DNA of 64,000 nt from Brachionus koreanus (lineage: Eukaryota; Rotifera; Eurotatoria; Ploima; Brachionidae): NCBI GenBank assembly GCA_016987375.1, contig PJRA01000401.1:1038308-1102307 (forward strand). Direction: 5' to 3'. The stretch's first letter is position 1; every line of letters starts with the position of its first letter. This document shows, piece by piece, positions 1 to 14,600 of the stretch. Made by a program: the position numbers and the translations under genes. The notes below the pieces were generated by a model. The model ran no database searches and was not told the origin of the DNA. It was given only the letters and a program-made list of their open reading frames with translations.

Positions 1-1939
1 CATATTTACGCATTTATGCATTGCTATAAACCACTATACTATACTATATAAAATAATTAATCAATGAACTAGATCACAATATTGGTGCTCTAAAGATTTC
101 TCATTATCTCAAAAGAAATTTAAAATGTAAATTTATTGTTCCTAAAAATTTTGAATATCAGCTTCTTCCTTTTGATAGTAGATATTTTTATTATTTAAGC
201 AATTGATTGTTTTTTTTTGGATAGATTGATTAACAAAAAGCTTATTACAACGAAAAAAAAAATTGATTATTTATATATTTAGATATATTTATAAAATACA
301 AAAAATTTCACAAGACGATTAATCTGTGTTTTCTTTAGACCAAAATCTTTAAAAAAATACTGATGGGACAAATTAGAATAAGGCTTTACAGTGAATTAAC
401 ATTTTACTTAAAACGATATATTAATCAATGTAAAAAAATGATAAAAATTAATTGAATAAAAAATTAACCGTAAAAAAATTTTTTTGAAAAAAAAAAACTA
501 ATGTACAAAAAGTTCTAAATATAAATTCTAAAATTTCACGAGATATTATAAAGGTAAAAAAATGACATATTTTCCTGAAATAGCATTTTAATTGTTAAAA
601 AAGCCTTTGAAATTTATGCCTGTTAGATTGTTCATATCTTAACTCAATTTAGAATAATAAAAAAAAAAGTCATTGTTATAAACCTTTATTTTATGTTTTA
701 TTTTGACATGTTAGGATTTGGTGGCTCGTGGTTATAACACAAATAATAAAGAAAAAGATTCTAAATGACAACTTTATTAATAAAAGCCACTTCTAGCCTG
801 AAAAAAAGAAGAAAAAATAAATAGAATAATAACAAAAAAGAATAATCAAAAATAATTAATAAATTTTTGACTTCATGGTTTTTTTTTTATACAAAATAAT
901 AACAAAAAATAATGAGAGCACTTGTCTAATACTTTACAGAGTGTTAAATACTAGTGATTCGCTAAACATATCAGATTATAGTATTGCACTGTGAAACAAA
1001 AGACAATTAAGTGTTAATTATTGTTTGTTGAAATAAAAACATCATTTAAAATAATTAAATTTTAAAATATTTAAAATAATTAACATCACTTAATTATTTT
1101 ATTGAACTTAATTTTAAATGTTTCTGTTGAAATAATAAAAATATATACAGTAATTCTCAGACACAGTACTGTAAACAACGGTGCGAGTAATCATATGTGC
1201 AATATATATTTATAAAAAAAAAACTAAACTAAACAAAAAATAGACTAAATGATATATGCCTATGACCAAAAAATTTAAAATTGCATATACTAATACCAAG
1301 ATTAAATTCTTTGATTTTTAAATCCTCGTATCTTTTGAATAGATTTTTCAAATGAATAAATCTTTTTTATATAGATTTCAAAATTTTCTTTAAAAAATGA
1401 TGTAACTTTATAAAATTATTATAGTTATTTTATAATATATTTTTGAATTTAAAAAACGTGAAAAAATGCTTAATTAAATTTTTTATAAGTATTTAATTTT
1501 AGAAAAAAATTTTCAAATTCAAAAATTTAAATCTAAATTAAAAACAATTCTTAATTGAAATAAACCGAATGTTAAGTTAAATTAGCTTCTAGACAAACAG
1601 TAGAATATTAGCCGTCGACAACATTCAGCAATTTGTCTTAATATAGAGCAAAAAATGCAGCAATGAACTTAAAAAAATTTGTCGCTAAGGCTTACACTCA
1701 ACTTGGTTACTAATTTTAAATTAGTGAAAAAGTTTTTTCAATAGCTAATAATTAAAACTTTATCGAGTTTAATTAAGACTATGATAAATATTGCTCTATA
1801 GCTTTCTACTTTGTTTTTTTTTCTTAATAAGGCACAAATTTTTATTGTTTTCGGTTTTTTGAATTTTTTCACCTGAAAAAAATAAAATATTTATTTGAAA
1901 AATTTTCGTCATCATAAATAGTTTGCATACATAAAAAGA
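1..1939. other. AT-rich upstream region, no gene seen
   Basis: This stretch is strongly A+T rich with many homopolymer runs and stops in every frame. I see no exon-like segment, tRNA or clear inverted repeat. It lies directly 5' of the first CEP350-like exon, so its last few hundred bases probably hold that gene's promoter and 5' UTR, but no core promoter motif stands out from the background. Confidence 0.6.
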
Positions 1940-2616
1940 ATGCAAAAGTACAAGTCTAGCCGATCAGGTAGAGCAAGCAATAAATTTGAAACGGGAACCC
2001 TGAGTCAAAGAAGCCTGAATAGTAAAAAACAAACTTTAATTCTTAAATTTGAAAATAAATTATTTTTAAATTTCAATTTTATTTTTTCCTATTCTATTAG
2101 ATATTGACGAATCGTGGAAAGTAATTGGAAATTTGAAATCTGGAATGCGCGATTTGGAACAAAAATTAAACAAATATTCACAAAATATTAAACTGCTGTC
2201 TTCGATTAGCAATACTTCATTTAATTCAACTGCCCATTCATTCAATATGCCTTCAGAACCTATGAACAAAATATTTACCTCAACATCGCTTAACTCGGCT
2301 TTAAAACCAAGTGAATACCCAAAATCACCGTCCAAATGCTCTTTTGCTGAAAAGCCGATTTTTGAAAATTCTTATCTATCGAGCACCATACAAGCATGCG
2401 ATCCGGGTCTTGGCTATTTTGATATTTATCAAAACGATCATCAAAATTATTCCAATTATGACTACAATGAGCCATACGAATATTCTCCAAATGTCAAGTG
2501 CTTGAATGATTTTAGTGCCGATTTCAATAGATCATATTTAAATTTTGATAACAAGCCTAGCTATGAGTGTCACAAGTCGGCCAAAACAACTAGAGTTAAT
2601 GTCCATGTTCCTTCAG
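1940..2616 (+). CDS. CEP350: CEP350-like exons 1-2 (N-terminus)
   Basis: The start is the ATG at 1940 (M-Q-K-Y-K-S-S-R). Exon 1 ends at 2021 before GTAAAA, and exon 2 opens at 2101 after a TTCTATTAG acceptor. The join is phase 1 and gives L-N-N-I-D-E-S-W-K. This matches the Trp-containing helix near the vertebrate CEP350 N-terminus. The rest of exon 2 is Ser/Asn/Tyr-rich and probably disordered. It ends at 2616 before GTAATG. The ATG was chosen because it is the only in-frame one upstream of a phase-compatible donor; no upstream exon was sought beyond that. Confidence 0.75.
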
Positions 2617-5600
2617 GTAATGTAGTTTATTCTAAAATATTTAGTCTGGATTTATTTTATATTTTTTTAAAATAAGCAAAGTAAATTAAATTTTTTTTTC
2701 TTAATTTAATTTTTTTTCTTAATTTCAAGATAAAAGATTTTTATATGATTTTTTTTTTTTAGTTTAGTTCAATTAAAAAAAGTATTGCAAAATTCAAAAA
2801 TTTAAGATTAAAATAACTTTTTTACTATGATCATAAGAATAATTGTGCCTATTGTTTGGGTTTATTTAAAATTTACAATATCTAAAATTTGTCTCTTCAA
2901 TCGGAGTATTCATTATAGTATTTTTCTACTGAAAATAATTAAAAAATTTTAATGACTAAATTTTTCAATTTATTTAGTATAAATACCTGGTTATTTTATC
3001 GATTAATTTATTAAAACTTTTTTAAAAATAAACATAATACTTATAAATTGTTTAACATGCTTTGTTACACATTAAAATATGTTTCCGCATTATTTTTTTT
3101 TAACTAAAAAAAAATCTTTTAAAATTTAAAATAAAAAATTTTTCAAGCATGATCATTTAATATTGATCATAAACTTCAATAAACCAAAAATTCAATATAA
3201 AATTTATTATATAATACTTGTAGAAAAAATTAAGATTTAGTTCTCTAATGATTTAATTAAAATTTTATTTAAGCATAAAGTAATTTTGGTGCAAATTTTT
3301 TGTAAGTTTCTTTCTTCAGTCTGCTTCGCTCATTCCGAGTTTAATTAAAAACTATTGAATAATGAAAAATAATATTAAATCATATATCATATATTTTTTT
3401 CAAATTCTTTCAATACGCTAAAATTAATTTTTCTGAAAGCAGTTTTTTTTAATAACAATTTCAAAATTTTAAGTTATTTTTTAAAAAATTCTTTGCCAAA
3501 TTAATTTTTTTAAACAACCTTTTTGATCATATTATGTTAAGTCATAAAATTTGCGTTTTTAAAAAGGTTGGATATTTTAAAATCTGGTATCTTTGCTGAA
3601 ATAAATAGAATTGCATGTTCTTCAAAATGACAGATCTTATTTTTAGTTTAGTTAATTGTAAAAAAATTATAAAATGAAAAATTTTGATGGAAATTTTGAA
3701 ATTTCGGTACAGTTAGTTCATTGTTGAAATATATGCCTATCAGTAGAAACAACAATGGTACAAGATGGATTTTAAAAAATTCAAGAGTGTTGATACGAGT
3801 CTTCAAAAAATAAATTATCATGTAGAAAAGCTATTTTTCATCAGAAAGATCTTTGTACGGCTTTTGAGAGCAAGTCAATTAATTACAGATCATTACTGGT
3901 AATGAGAAATAGATTTAGTTTCGAAATTGTGATAACAGAAATCAATGGTTGTGCCTTTTTCAACTAGATCAGCCAGTCGTGAAAAGAGATAAAAAGATGA
4001 TGTTGTGTGTTTGATGGAATTTCCAAGGAGTAGTAAAAAAAAAGAAAAATATGGAAAAAAATTATAAATATGAATTACTTTATAAATCTTTTTTTTAATT
4101 GAATAAGAAGAAATAAAACGATAGAAATGGTTTTTCCGGGCTGATAGTTTAACTGCTTGTGCCGACGCTTTGGCTCTTAATTTTCTTTTTGTTTCTAACT
4201 CATTTTTTTGTCTTATCTCGTAAATTTGTCTTTCTCTAGTTTCCCATACAATACATGATTCTTTTTGGTGTAACCAAATATGCTCTGTATAGCCATAGTG
4301 CAAGGTCTGTGTTCTGATTCAAGTGTTTAGATAAAAGCTCATTGCGTTAAACTGGTAATGATTATTAGGAGTCATTTTCTTAGAAGAAGACATTTTACTA
4401 ACCAAAGTCAAGTTAAAGATTTTTGGCTATTTGTTGATCTTTTTGTTATTTATAGATTATAAAATGTTATAAGAAAACGCAAAATTTTTCACTAAACGAA
4501 AAAGATGTTTAAAAAGATGCATAAACACATATTTATTTATTATTAATTTGTTCATCTGTTCGGGCATAAACGCCTTCAGATAAAAATATAAAATATTTTA
4601 TAAATTTTATTTTTTTTAATAAAATTTTAAGCGATTTTTAAATTTAAGTTTTGTTCATTTAATAAATGAGAAATATTTATTAAGATGAGAAACACAAATA
4701 ATAATCAAAGAAATGTTTAGTTAGGCTATTGGATGAGTTTTGAAAATAAATAAATAAGATAATATGATAATCAGAAAAAGAAAAATATGGCCATTGTGAA
4801 TTTTGGAGCAAAAAACAAAAAAAATCTTAAATTAAAAAAACTTTTTTTCAAGGTTTGATACAAGGTTTGTATCACCCGAATTTAGTATGTATTAAACAAT
4901 TTGCAATTGTGCATAAAAAGTTTATGTATTAGAAAATTATTAAAGTTAAATTGCACAGTTTCTGCACAGGCTAAATTTGGGTGATACAAACCTTATATCA
5001 ACTGATAAATTTTGCAAAACAATATTTAGTTCCTTTAAAAAAAAAATTATTTTAATTTAAAATTTTTGGTTTTGTTTTTTGCTCTAAAATTCTCAATGGC
5101 AAAATATGGAAATTATCTTTAAGAGTCAAAAAATTTTTGTAAATTAAAGTAGAATCGTCAATTAACCAATTTACAATATTTACAAATAAGTCTAATATAA
5201 AATGAATATAAATTTGTGATTATAATCGTTGACATTTTGACTTTCAACCTTTTTAACACTCAAAGGCCGGAGGTATCTTTTGAACCCCTTTTGTAACTTT
5301 TTTTATTTGATTTTTGTTCAATAGATTTAATCCCTTTTTATAATTGTTTTTTCAATCATATCTTAAAAAAAAATATTGAAAAATTATTTAATTTTTATTA
5401 CAAAATAATTTTTTTTAAAGAAGAAAAGAAAAAAAAAAAGCGTGTCAAATAAAATGGATTGAAAAATCATTCCCGCTTTTGAGTGTTATAATTTTTAATT
5501 GTACTGGTCAGTTTGATAATGACAACTTAATGATTAGATTAGAAAACATTTCAGAAGTATTCTAAGTTGATAATTGTTTACAATTAGCTTAAAATATGTT

Positions 5601-8600
5601 TGTTTAAATAACCGATTACTTAATATTCCTAATTCACATAAATTACCTAATCGTTGTGTGTTTTTTTAAGATCTCTAAAGAAATGAAATGTGAGAAAATC
5701 AGCAAAATTTAAAAGCTATTTTGTTTTTATTTAAGATAAATTAAAATATAAAGCTTCCAAAGTTATTTTTTTATTTTCAATTAACATCTATAAATATCAA
5801 TGATCGATTTTGTTTCGTAAATTTTTTTTATATATAAAAATAAAGTAATAAACTATCATCTAAAGTAAATATCTTTTTTCTTATTTTTTAAAGTTTGATT
5901 TTTTTTGTTCACTTTTTAAAAATGAATTTAAATTTGCAAAAATCGGAAATTTAAAAAAAAAATTCTGACTATTTTCAATCAGGATATGTTTAAAAAAATA
6001 ATTTTTTAAATTTTTTTTTCCAAGACGTTTAGACTGACTTGACGAGAACAAAAAAAACAACTAAAATAAAATATTTTAAAAAAAAAATTAATTTTTTTTC
6101 TAAATTTATTTATTGAAATTTTTGAAAAAAATTTGAAAAGTTTTTTTTTAAATATTTTTTTTCTCAAGCTAAGCATAAATTTAGACCATGATCATGTTAA
6201 ATAAAGCCATTTAAACAACAATTCAAATACTCTACTTTACATAATCTGTAAGCAAGTGTTTTTAAAACTATTCGATTAGGAAAAAACTGCAAGACTGAAA
6301 AAAAAAACCAAAACCAAAAAATAAATAAACTATTAATTTAAACATGTTTTTCTAAAGATAATAACTTCCGGGCTGATCCAACATCAAAGCATTCATCAAT
6401 GATCTCAAAAGACAAGCTGACGCGCAAGATCGCTTCGGGTGAGAAGAAATTTTTTCAAAAATTTTTTTCAAAAATTTTAAAAATTTAGAGGGTAAACGAT
6501 CGACCAGCGAGGATGTAAAGTACGATTTTGGCCAGTCGAGTAGCGCCTCGTTTCACCAACAGCAACGCGTGCTCCACAAAGAAACCGACGTGCTGCCGAC
6601 TTCGTCATCGACCAAGCGGCACTTGTCGTCGGCTTCGTTCAGCAACCACGTGGACAGCCGGCACTACGAGGTATCCAAGCCGACCAGCCGCAAGACCGCC
6701 TTTCCCAAACACGATGAGGCCGACGAGCTGCCCAAGAGCCACGCCAAATTGAACGTCAAGGAGGAGACGGACCGTCTGCTCGGCCTCAACAGCTCGACAA
6801 AAAGAATCAAAAGGCCCGAGGAGCCTAAAAGCAGTGCGCTTATCACTACTAGTTCGTGGCGAATTGGCGAAAACCTCGCCCAGAAACACATAAAGCCCGA
6901 GCCGGACAAAAGCATACTCTATCAGATGCAGTACAACCCGCGCAGCACCAGTGCGCCATCGAACCAATCTCCGCAAGCTGCCAAAAAAAACAAGCGCACC
7001 GAGTGCCACTTGGTCCAGGCCTCCAAGTCTGGATCGTCTTCTGCCCCCAAGACTCCTTCTCTCAACAGTCCACAGATAAACAAAAACAAGTCCAAGCCAT
7101 ACGACCTAAACGACATACACAAGTACATTCAGAGCCAGAAAACAAAGCGACTGCATGAAACAAAGTCCGAAAAGGAGAAGCAAAAAATTCAAGATGAGGA
7201 GAGAAAAAAAAAGCTACAAGAACTATACAGAAAACAGCGACTGCAAGCCATCAAGTCTGCTCAGCAAACACATTCAACTTCAAAATTGAACAATTCAAAT
7301 GAAAAAAACTCGCAAAACAACTCGAACAATTCGAGCAAAGCTTACGAACAAGACATGTCCAAGCTATTGATGGATCGAATAAGCCATTTGCTCAACGACA
7401 ATGACAAACTAGTCGAAAAACAACGCAAACAAATACTAAAAGTTAGAAAAAAAGTTGACTTTGGCAGCGACGATTTAAACGAATATGATCACGAACCGGA
7501 ACAAAATGAATCATCGACATCGTCGGCCAGTCTGAGCACAGTAAACAATTCAGCCAATGCCACTCCAAAACAAGGCCAAAAAACAGCATCGATGAAACAC
7601 GATCGCCTCAAAAAAATATGCTCAATGGCTCTTGATTTGCAGACCAAACTGCAGCAAACTAAGCTCAAATTGTTCGGCTTTAATCCAACTGATGAAGAGG
7701 ACATGATCGATTATTATAAAAAAAATGAAAACACTTTTGTCACATCGACCAAACACGAGAATGAAGACAACGAGTTTATCGATGAGCTGGACGGTGTTCA
7801 TTTTGACCGGGTGTTTAAACAGGACATGAGAGAGAATAAAAATCATGTGCATAGCAGTGAGGACTTTGACATGAGCGAGGATGAAGTGACAAGACCAGGC
7901 GTAGGCAATTTGAAAAATTTCAAGTACACACTTACGCCTGATTTGGCTGCTAGACGAATCCAGCACGCGTACAGATTGTATAGAGCGCGGCGCAAGGCAA
8001 CGGCGGCGCAGAGACCACCGCGCAGGCTCAAAAAAGAAAACGTGAAACCGCCAACAGTTAAAAGCGACCAAGTAATGGCACTAAATAACCAGAAAGATGC
8101 ATACGGTTTTCTAAATGTATACAAGAAAAAAAGTGGTTTTAGTGCGCCGGTGTCGAGCAGTGCGGCACCGGCCAGTTCTGTTCATCAACAGACCAAAGTT
8201 AAACACGAGACTAACAATTATACAGATGATTTTATGACTTACAATGACACAAAAGTCGCTGAAACGGACCGTTTGAGCACTATCAAGTCGTCGTTGTCCT
8301 CTTCTTCGGACTCGACCAGTCTGTCAAAGTACATTACAAGCTCCAAAAATTCCAAACACAATAAGGTCTCAAAATCGGCCGATATTCAGGTAAAACAAAG
8401 TCTTTTTATTTTTATTTTAAAAGAAAAGCAAAAATCAAAATTTTTATTTAGGAGAAAATAAGAAATTTTTTTGTTTATTATTTACAAAATAAACAGCATG
8501 TTGCATTTTAGTTTAGAAATTTTTTTTTTTTTTGCTCAAAATTAATTAAGAGCATATTAATGTGTAAATTTATTGATTTAGAAAATGAGTAGAAAAATAT

Positions 8601-11600
8601 TTAAGTAAATTAAAAAAGAAAAAAAAGAAGAAAAAAGAAAAAACTTTTCTTTTAGTTAAAAAGACAATTTTAAAAAAATTTTTTCAAATTTTATTTTTTC
8701 CTAAATTTATAATTTATTTTCTTTATGGGAAAAAGCTTTTGACAAATAAAAAAAACTAAGTATAGAATAAAAAAAAATTCTTTGTAGTGTAAACAAAATT
8801 TTATTTATTTTAGTATTAAAAAAAAATTATTATAGGGTCTATTATTATAGTTAAAAAGTCAATTAAATTTGAAATATAGAATAAAAATATATCTCTTAGA
8901 ATACCTTGGCTTGTTTATTTATATCAACTACCTCATCTTCTTGTTTCTTTCAGAACCGCTACCTCTTTTTCCTTTAAGCACCATTTTCAACACTTGCTTG
9001 GGGTTCCACATCATCAATATGAGGCTCAACAAGATCCACCTCAGGCTCAGTTTAATTAAAAAATAATTTTTTTCTGTAATTTTTGAAAAAATAATAGCAT
9101 AACTAAACTGAAATTTTTTTATTCTATAGTTACAAATGTTATATTTAGTTATTAATGTTATTTTTAGATTAAAAAAAAAATTAAATTAAAATAAGCTTAA
9201 AAAAAAAACTATTTAAAATATATATTAATAAACTCGAAAGCTTCTAAGTTAAAATATGTGATGGCTGAGGAAACTAAGAAAAAAGATAAAGGTAGCAATT
9301 ACACAATGGAGTCAATATATCTTGATTCGAAGACTGTTTTATATTCTTTCACTTATCTAACGACTAATGGAACATATATTTCACTCAACTCAAATGTCGA
9401 TTAGAGACTGTATTAGTAATTTAAGTTTTTTAAAGACATGGAATGAATTACGCTTGAGGGTGCATTTATTTATTGTTTAGAATAGAACAGACAGCTGAAT
9501 TAGTTCGAATTTTTTGATATTGGTTTCTGACAAAGGGTTAAAACAATATAAAGTATAACCAAAAATAGATCTAATTAAAGACTTGTTTATTTTTCCTAAT
9601 ATGTTAAATTTAAGGCATCATTTTTTATAATATAAGATTTTAATTAATTAAAATGAACCTAAAATTAAAACGTTATTTAATGTCTTCTATCATTATTGAA
9701 TCAAAATCTGTTTTCTCCTTATTATTTTTAGATAAATCATTCAACAAGATTTTTCAACTAATATCTCAATTTTCCACTTCCAAAGCTAACATTAACTTTA
9801 GTAATTCACTTGAGTACTTATTCATTCTTGACCACTCTATCTGTTAGAAAGTTTTCACGCTGCTTTGTCTTTGTACGTTATCTTGGCTTTATGAGCCTTC
9901 TCCAGCAATATATGACAGGTTGTTGGTAATTTCAACGAATTCAAATATGCACTTTTTCTAAGGCTTTATCTCTTTTTGACATAAGGGTTCCAAGCTGCCC
10001 CAAGTGGGGTTTTACAAAAGTAACATAAAGTTGATTATAAGTGTTGATTGTTCAGTTTTTAAACCCTTATTTGAGTTGATCAAGTATTATATAGGTTTAA
10101 TTCGCTGCCCGTTGTGATTGCTGATTTCATTTCAAATCGCTTGTTCGGTAAATTCCAAGATCACGCTCAGTATTTGTTACTTCCACTGGTAAATTGTTCA
10201 TTTTCATTCAAAATGTTGAAATTTGACAAGCTCATCAGCAATAAGAAGGGAGTATTCATTGTAAACTTAATTTGAAACGGTAAATCATGTTTAGATAATA
10301 TGATTTGATTTAAGTATCAGTTATCATAAGTTAAAATCTTTTTATAATTTAATAAAATTGAATTAATTTCACTTTGAGTAAATTTTAATTTTTCTGAAAA
10401 ATTATTGTTTATTTTTTAAATATTGTTAATCTGTTTCGAGAACATATTTTCTCATTCAGATAAAAAAAGTAAATTTTTATTTGATTTTTTTTCGCAAAAT
10501 TTTGTTTTATATTTATCTAAAATAATTATAATGTATTTGTAATTTTTTTCCTAAAAATAAATTATTTTTTTTCTTTTTTTTTCACTTATTTTTTAATAAA
10601 TTTTAATAAAAATGCTCAAAAAAATAAAATTAGAAAAATCTAATCGCTTTATATCTAGTTACTGAAAACAAGGACTAAGTCTACATTGCAGCGGGGCAAG
10701 GCTTTGTCTTAACTTATATAGTTTACTTCATATATACAACCTATTAATTTCTATTTAATACTCAATTTTATTTTGATTTTCAAATATTTTTAACATAATT
10801 ATACAAGTAAATACGTAAAGCCCATTAACTTTATGTTTCAAAATAAACAAACATCATAAAAATACATTTAAATGAACATTATGTAAGATTTTCATTTTAA
10901 ATCTTACTATTTAAAAATCAAATGTGTAAAAATCTAAGCTAAAAAATATTTAATAACAAAAGAATTGCTCTCCTCTCTTTCTTCTTTCTTTTACAATGGT
11001 TATAATCATTTATTTTTGAAAAAAATCTTTTCTTAAAACTTGAAAAATTTTTTTTTTTTTCAATTTATGTTCCATTGTTTCAAAATCATTTAAAAAATTT
11101 TAGGATTCAAATTCTTCTAAAATTATTTAACCCAGAGCTAAAAATACTCTTCAAAAAATTTTAAATTAAAGATTAAAGTATAAATTTTGTTTTTGCATGT
11201 GATGTCAGCGAGATAGTTTCAAATATAAAAAATATTAAAAAAATCGTTTGGGTTCTACGATGGCAGTTTGGAATGAAATTAATTCTTCTTATCAGCCAAA
11301 TGATACAAAATGAGTATTTAAATAAAAAAAAATTGAAATGTTAATTTTTTCCAAATTTTTAATTTAAAAAAAAATGCTTCATTAAATAAATTAGAAGCAT
11401 CATATGTTATTTTTTAAATCTAGATCATTTTATTCAATTTTATAGTTTCACATATAACTAATATTTAAAATATCACTATTTGTAAATAACGATAACGGAT
11501 AAAATTTTGGATTCAACATCTTTATTTTCTATTCTATAGATCTTTATGCCAAATAAGTTAAAATATAATTAAAAATCATAAATTATTGATCTTCAGCGTT

Positions 11601-14600
11601 ATTTGTCAAGGTTAACATTGCTTTTTTATTTAGAAAAAAATCTAAAAACCTTTTTTTTAAAGATTTTAATTTGATCTAAAATTCAAATAATTCATTTTGA
11701 TTAGTTAATAAATATTTTATAGTTTTTATTTTAAAATTTTGCATTTGTAAAAATTTATGTAAATATTAATTTTTTTTAATTCGTTTTTAAAAAATTCAAA
11801 AATTTTTGCTTTTCTTTTTTTTTTTTACTGTAAAAAGAATAAAATTTTTCTCCAAAGCAAGTACAAGATGAATCATACGATTCAGTGTCAGGTACCTCAT
11901 CGAGTGTGTCATCTAATACAACAGTTACATCTAGTCACGGAAAAACAGCACCATCGACCTCAAGACAAAAATCAATTAGAAGCGAACAGCCCAGTCAATC
12001 ACTTCATCAGTCAGCTCATCAACCAGTTCAATCGCAAAAGCCCAAGACTCGCGTTGTTCAGGAGCCAGAGTCTAAAGAGCCAAAACGGTATTCACCGGCC
12101 TCTTTGGAACGATTATTACACGCTGGAATAAACTACTTGGATACATTGAACACCTCAGCGGTTCAGCTTGAAGAATTGGATAAAATTAGATGCATTGGTT
12201 TTGCTCAGCAGGACACTGTAGCGCTTGCTCAATATCTGAAGGAAAAACAAAATGTCAAGCAGGAAAATGTGGCCAAAGGAGATAAATTTCCCAAATCAAG
12301 ATCTTCTTCATTGACTTCAAACTCTTCATCAACATCTTCTGGTTCGACAACGGTCTCCTCTTCATCTTATAATGAGACCGAGACTGATTCTAAAAACACC
12401 AAATCAAACACCAAAAAAAGCTCCGAGTTCACCAAATCAAAGCATAAATCGTCCTTTATCGAGCCTAAAGACATCGATCAAGACATATCCATAATTAACA
12501 CTGTGTCCGAGCTTAATGACACAAAAACTGATACTAGGATAAAGACAGAAATTGATGACGAAGAAATCGAAATGGAAAAATCATTTCGACAAGTTTTGCC
12601 ATCTGAAATGCACATAAAAAAGACCCGTCAGGATTACAAAGACATGAAAGATCAGTCGAACTATGATCTTAGTCAAAGCTCAATTTCTCAATATGAATCC
12701 AATCCGAGTAGTAAGATATTTGAATCTAAAAAATATATATTAATTATTGATTCATTATTTTTTTTTTAAGTGCGATTGAGTTTTGATGAAGATTCGTTCA
12801 AAAAATTCACTGGTGAAATAGTTAAAAAGTATATGCATGAAGAAGAGCTTAGATCGAAGCATCAGGCCGATTTGCTTAAGTTAAGAGAAAAAGCTTTGGT
12901 TGAAAAAACAAAATCGGAGTTGGCCTGGCTTGAACAAATGAAAAAAAAAGCTCAGGACAAGGGAGAAGATGAAAAAATGCCTCTAATCCTAAGAAAAGAA
13001 AAGGGCATTATTCAAAAATTAAAACAAGAACAAGTAATTATTTATTTATTTTTTAAATAAAGAGCTATTTAAAAAAAAAAATTTAATACTATTTATTATT
13101 AGCTAATTTTGTATTTATTTTAATCAATGTGAGACATAAAAAAGAAAAATTTTAATCAATTAAAGTTGTTTATTTTTTATTTAAATTTCGAAACAATTTC
13201 AGAGTGAGTAATAAGTCTTTGAAGATCAATCAATATATTAGGTTGACTTTGAAAGGATTTAAAAAATAACTTCTGCTAAGTCATGTTTCTTAAAAATAAA
13301 TTATTGATCAAGTTTGAAATGAATTTTCTTTATTTTTTTCTATAGATTTATTTTTAATCTTCTTAGAAAAGTTTGCTTTAGAATTTTTCTTTATTTTGTT
13401 TATTCTTCAGTTATAAGCATCTTCTTCTTCATCATCAAGAGATCAATGATTCTAGAATTAGAAAAACCCTATTTTTAAGCCAACATTAAAAAAAATATTC
13501 CATCTATTTAAAATTAGATTAACCTTTTATACTTTTTCCCAGTGCACCTAAATCCATGTTCACTAATAATTCAGTTATTAAAAGGGGTTGATGAATAATA
13601 AATAAAAGTAAAGTATTTCAGATAATGACGATCGACTATCAAAATTTCAAAATTTTCATCTTAGGTTTTCATTTTATAAAATTTTCTAGAATTAATTAAA
13701 CAAAGAGTTAGACAATTCACTCAAAAGATAATTTAATTCTGTTTATTGTGGCGCGTCTCTGGGCTTTTCTAATGCATTCACATCCATCTTTTTACTTGGA
13801 TTTCACACTTGAACCGCAAACCCTAGATTAGTATCGGGTACTATCATTGGCAGCCACTATACTACCAAAAAATGGTGTTGACTGTTTTGATGGCCGTGTA
13901 AAAAAACAAAATTAAAAAAATACAAACATAAATTTGATAGATAAGAAAATAGAATAAAATTTAGAAAATAAAAATTTTAACCTTCGCGGCCACCAAGATG
14001 GCCAACAGTTTTGGTGGTCCAGTGGCTGTAACTGATGATACTCAGCACTAATCTAGATGAGGTCTTACCATAGATGCATATAATTTTGCCCATTAGTTCT
14101 TATCTCTACTATCGATGATGAAAAATAAAAATAAATCATGCAACCATCATTAAATTTTAAAGAATGCACACCTGGGTGTGTTTTAAAAAATACCATTCTG
14201 GTTGAACTCAGTTATATGTCAAAAAATTTGTCTTTTTCTGCTCTTTTGATTGAGTAATAATTTTTAATTTTTTTATATTAATAAAAGCTTAAATTTTCAA
14301 AAAAACAAATTTAAAATTAAAACACCCGGGTGTATTTTTAAAAGTAAGGTTGAACACTCACCAAATTATTTTAAATTTGAATTAAGTACAAAAAAATACC
14401 AAGGGTCGCCCCTATAGTAAAAGTCAAATTAGTTTCATTCTTTAAGAAAAACCAATAAATATACCCAAAATTTTTAAGCCTTAAACACTCCCAGTTTTAT
14501 TATTAAATATTCAAAAAAAACCTAGATAACCTTTTTAATTAAAAGCCAAATTTCAAATTATTTTTAAAGCAAACTTGATTCTTCGCAGAAATTAATTTTT

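Larger units (their letters stand above)
2617..6357. other. CEP350 intron 2 (3.7 kb)
   Basis: This intron runs from a GTAATG donor to a TTTCTAAAG acceptor. It is AT-rich and holds two foldback elements (4790-5100 and 5253-5489) and an antisense reading frame at 3893-4393, each listed separately. I see nothing else coding in it. A short GC-richer patch at about 3310-3340 is unexplained. Confidence 0.7.

Noticed and set aside
6605..7009. Open antisense frames over CEP350 exon 4 (also 6664-6915, 7489-7704, 7622-8071)
   Set aside because: They mirror a long GC-rich, Ser/Lys-rich coding exon; the sense frame has family conservation and splice phases, the antisense ones do not.
8940..9060. Possible extra CEP350 exon after TTTCTTTCAG, or a minus-strand acidic peptide (E-P-E-V-D-L-V-E-P)
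   Set aside because: In the required phase 0 the plus strand stops within eight codons; the minus-strand frame is only about 25 codons between stops. The GC-richer patch is real but unexplained.
9653..9847. Plus-strand frame of 64 codons
   Set aside because: It is antisense to the retrotransposon relic at 9255-10200 and has no protein-like wording of its own.
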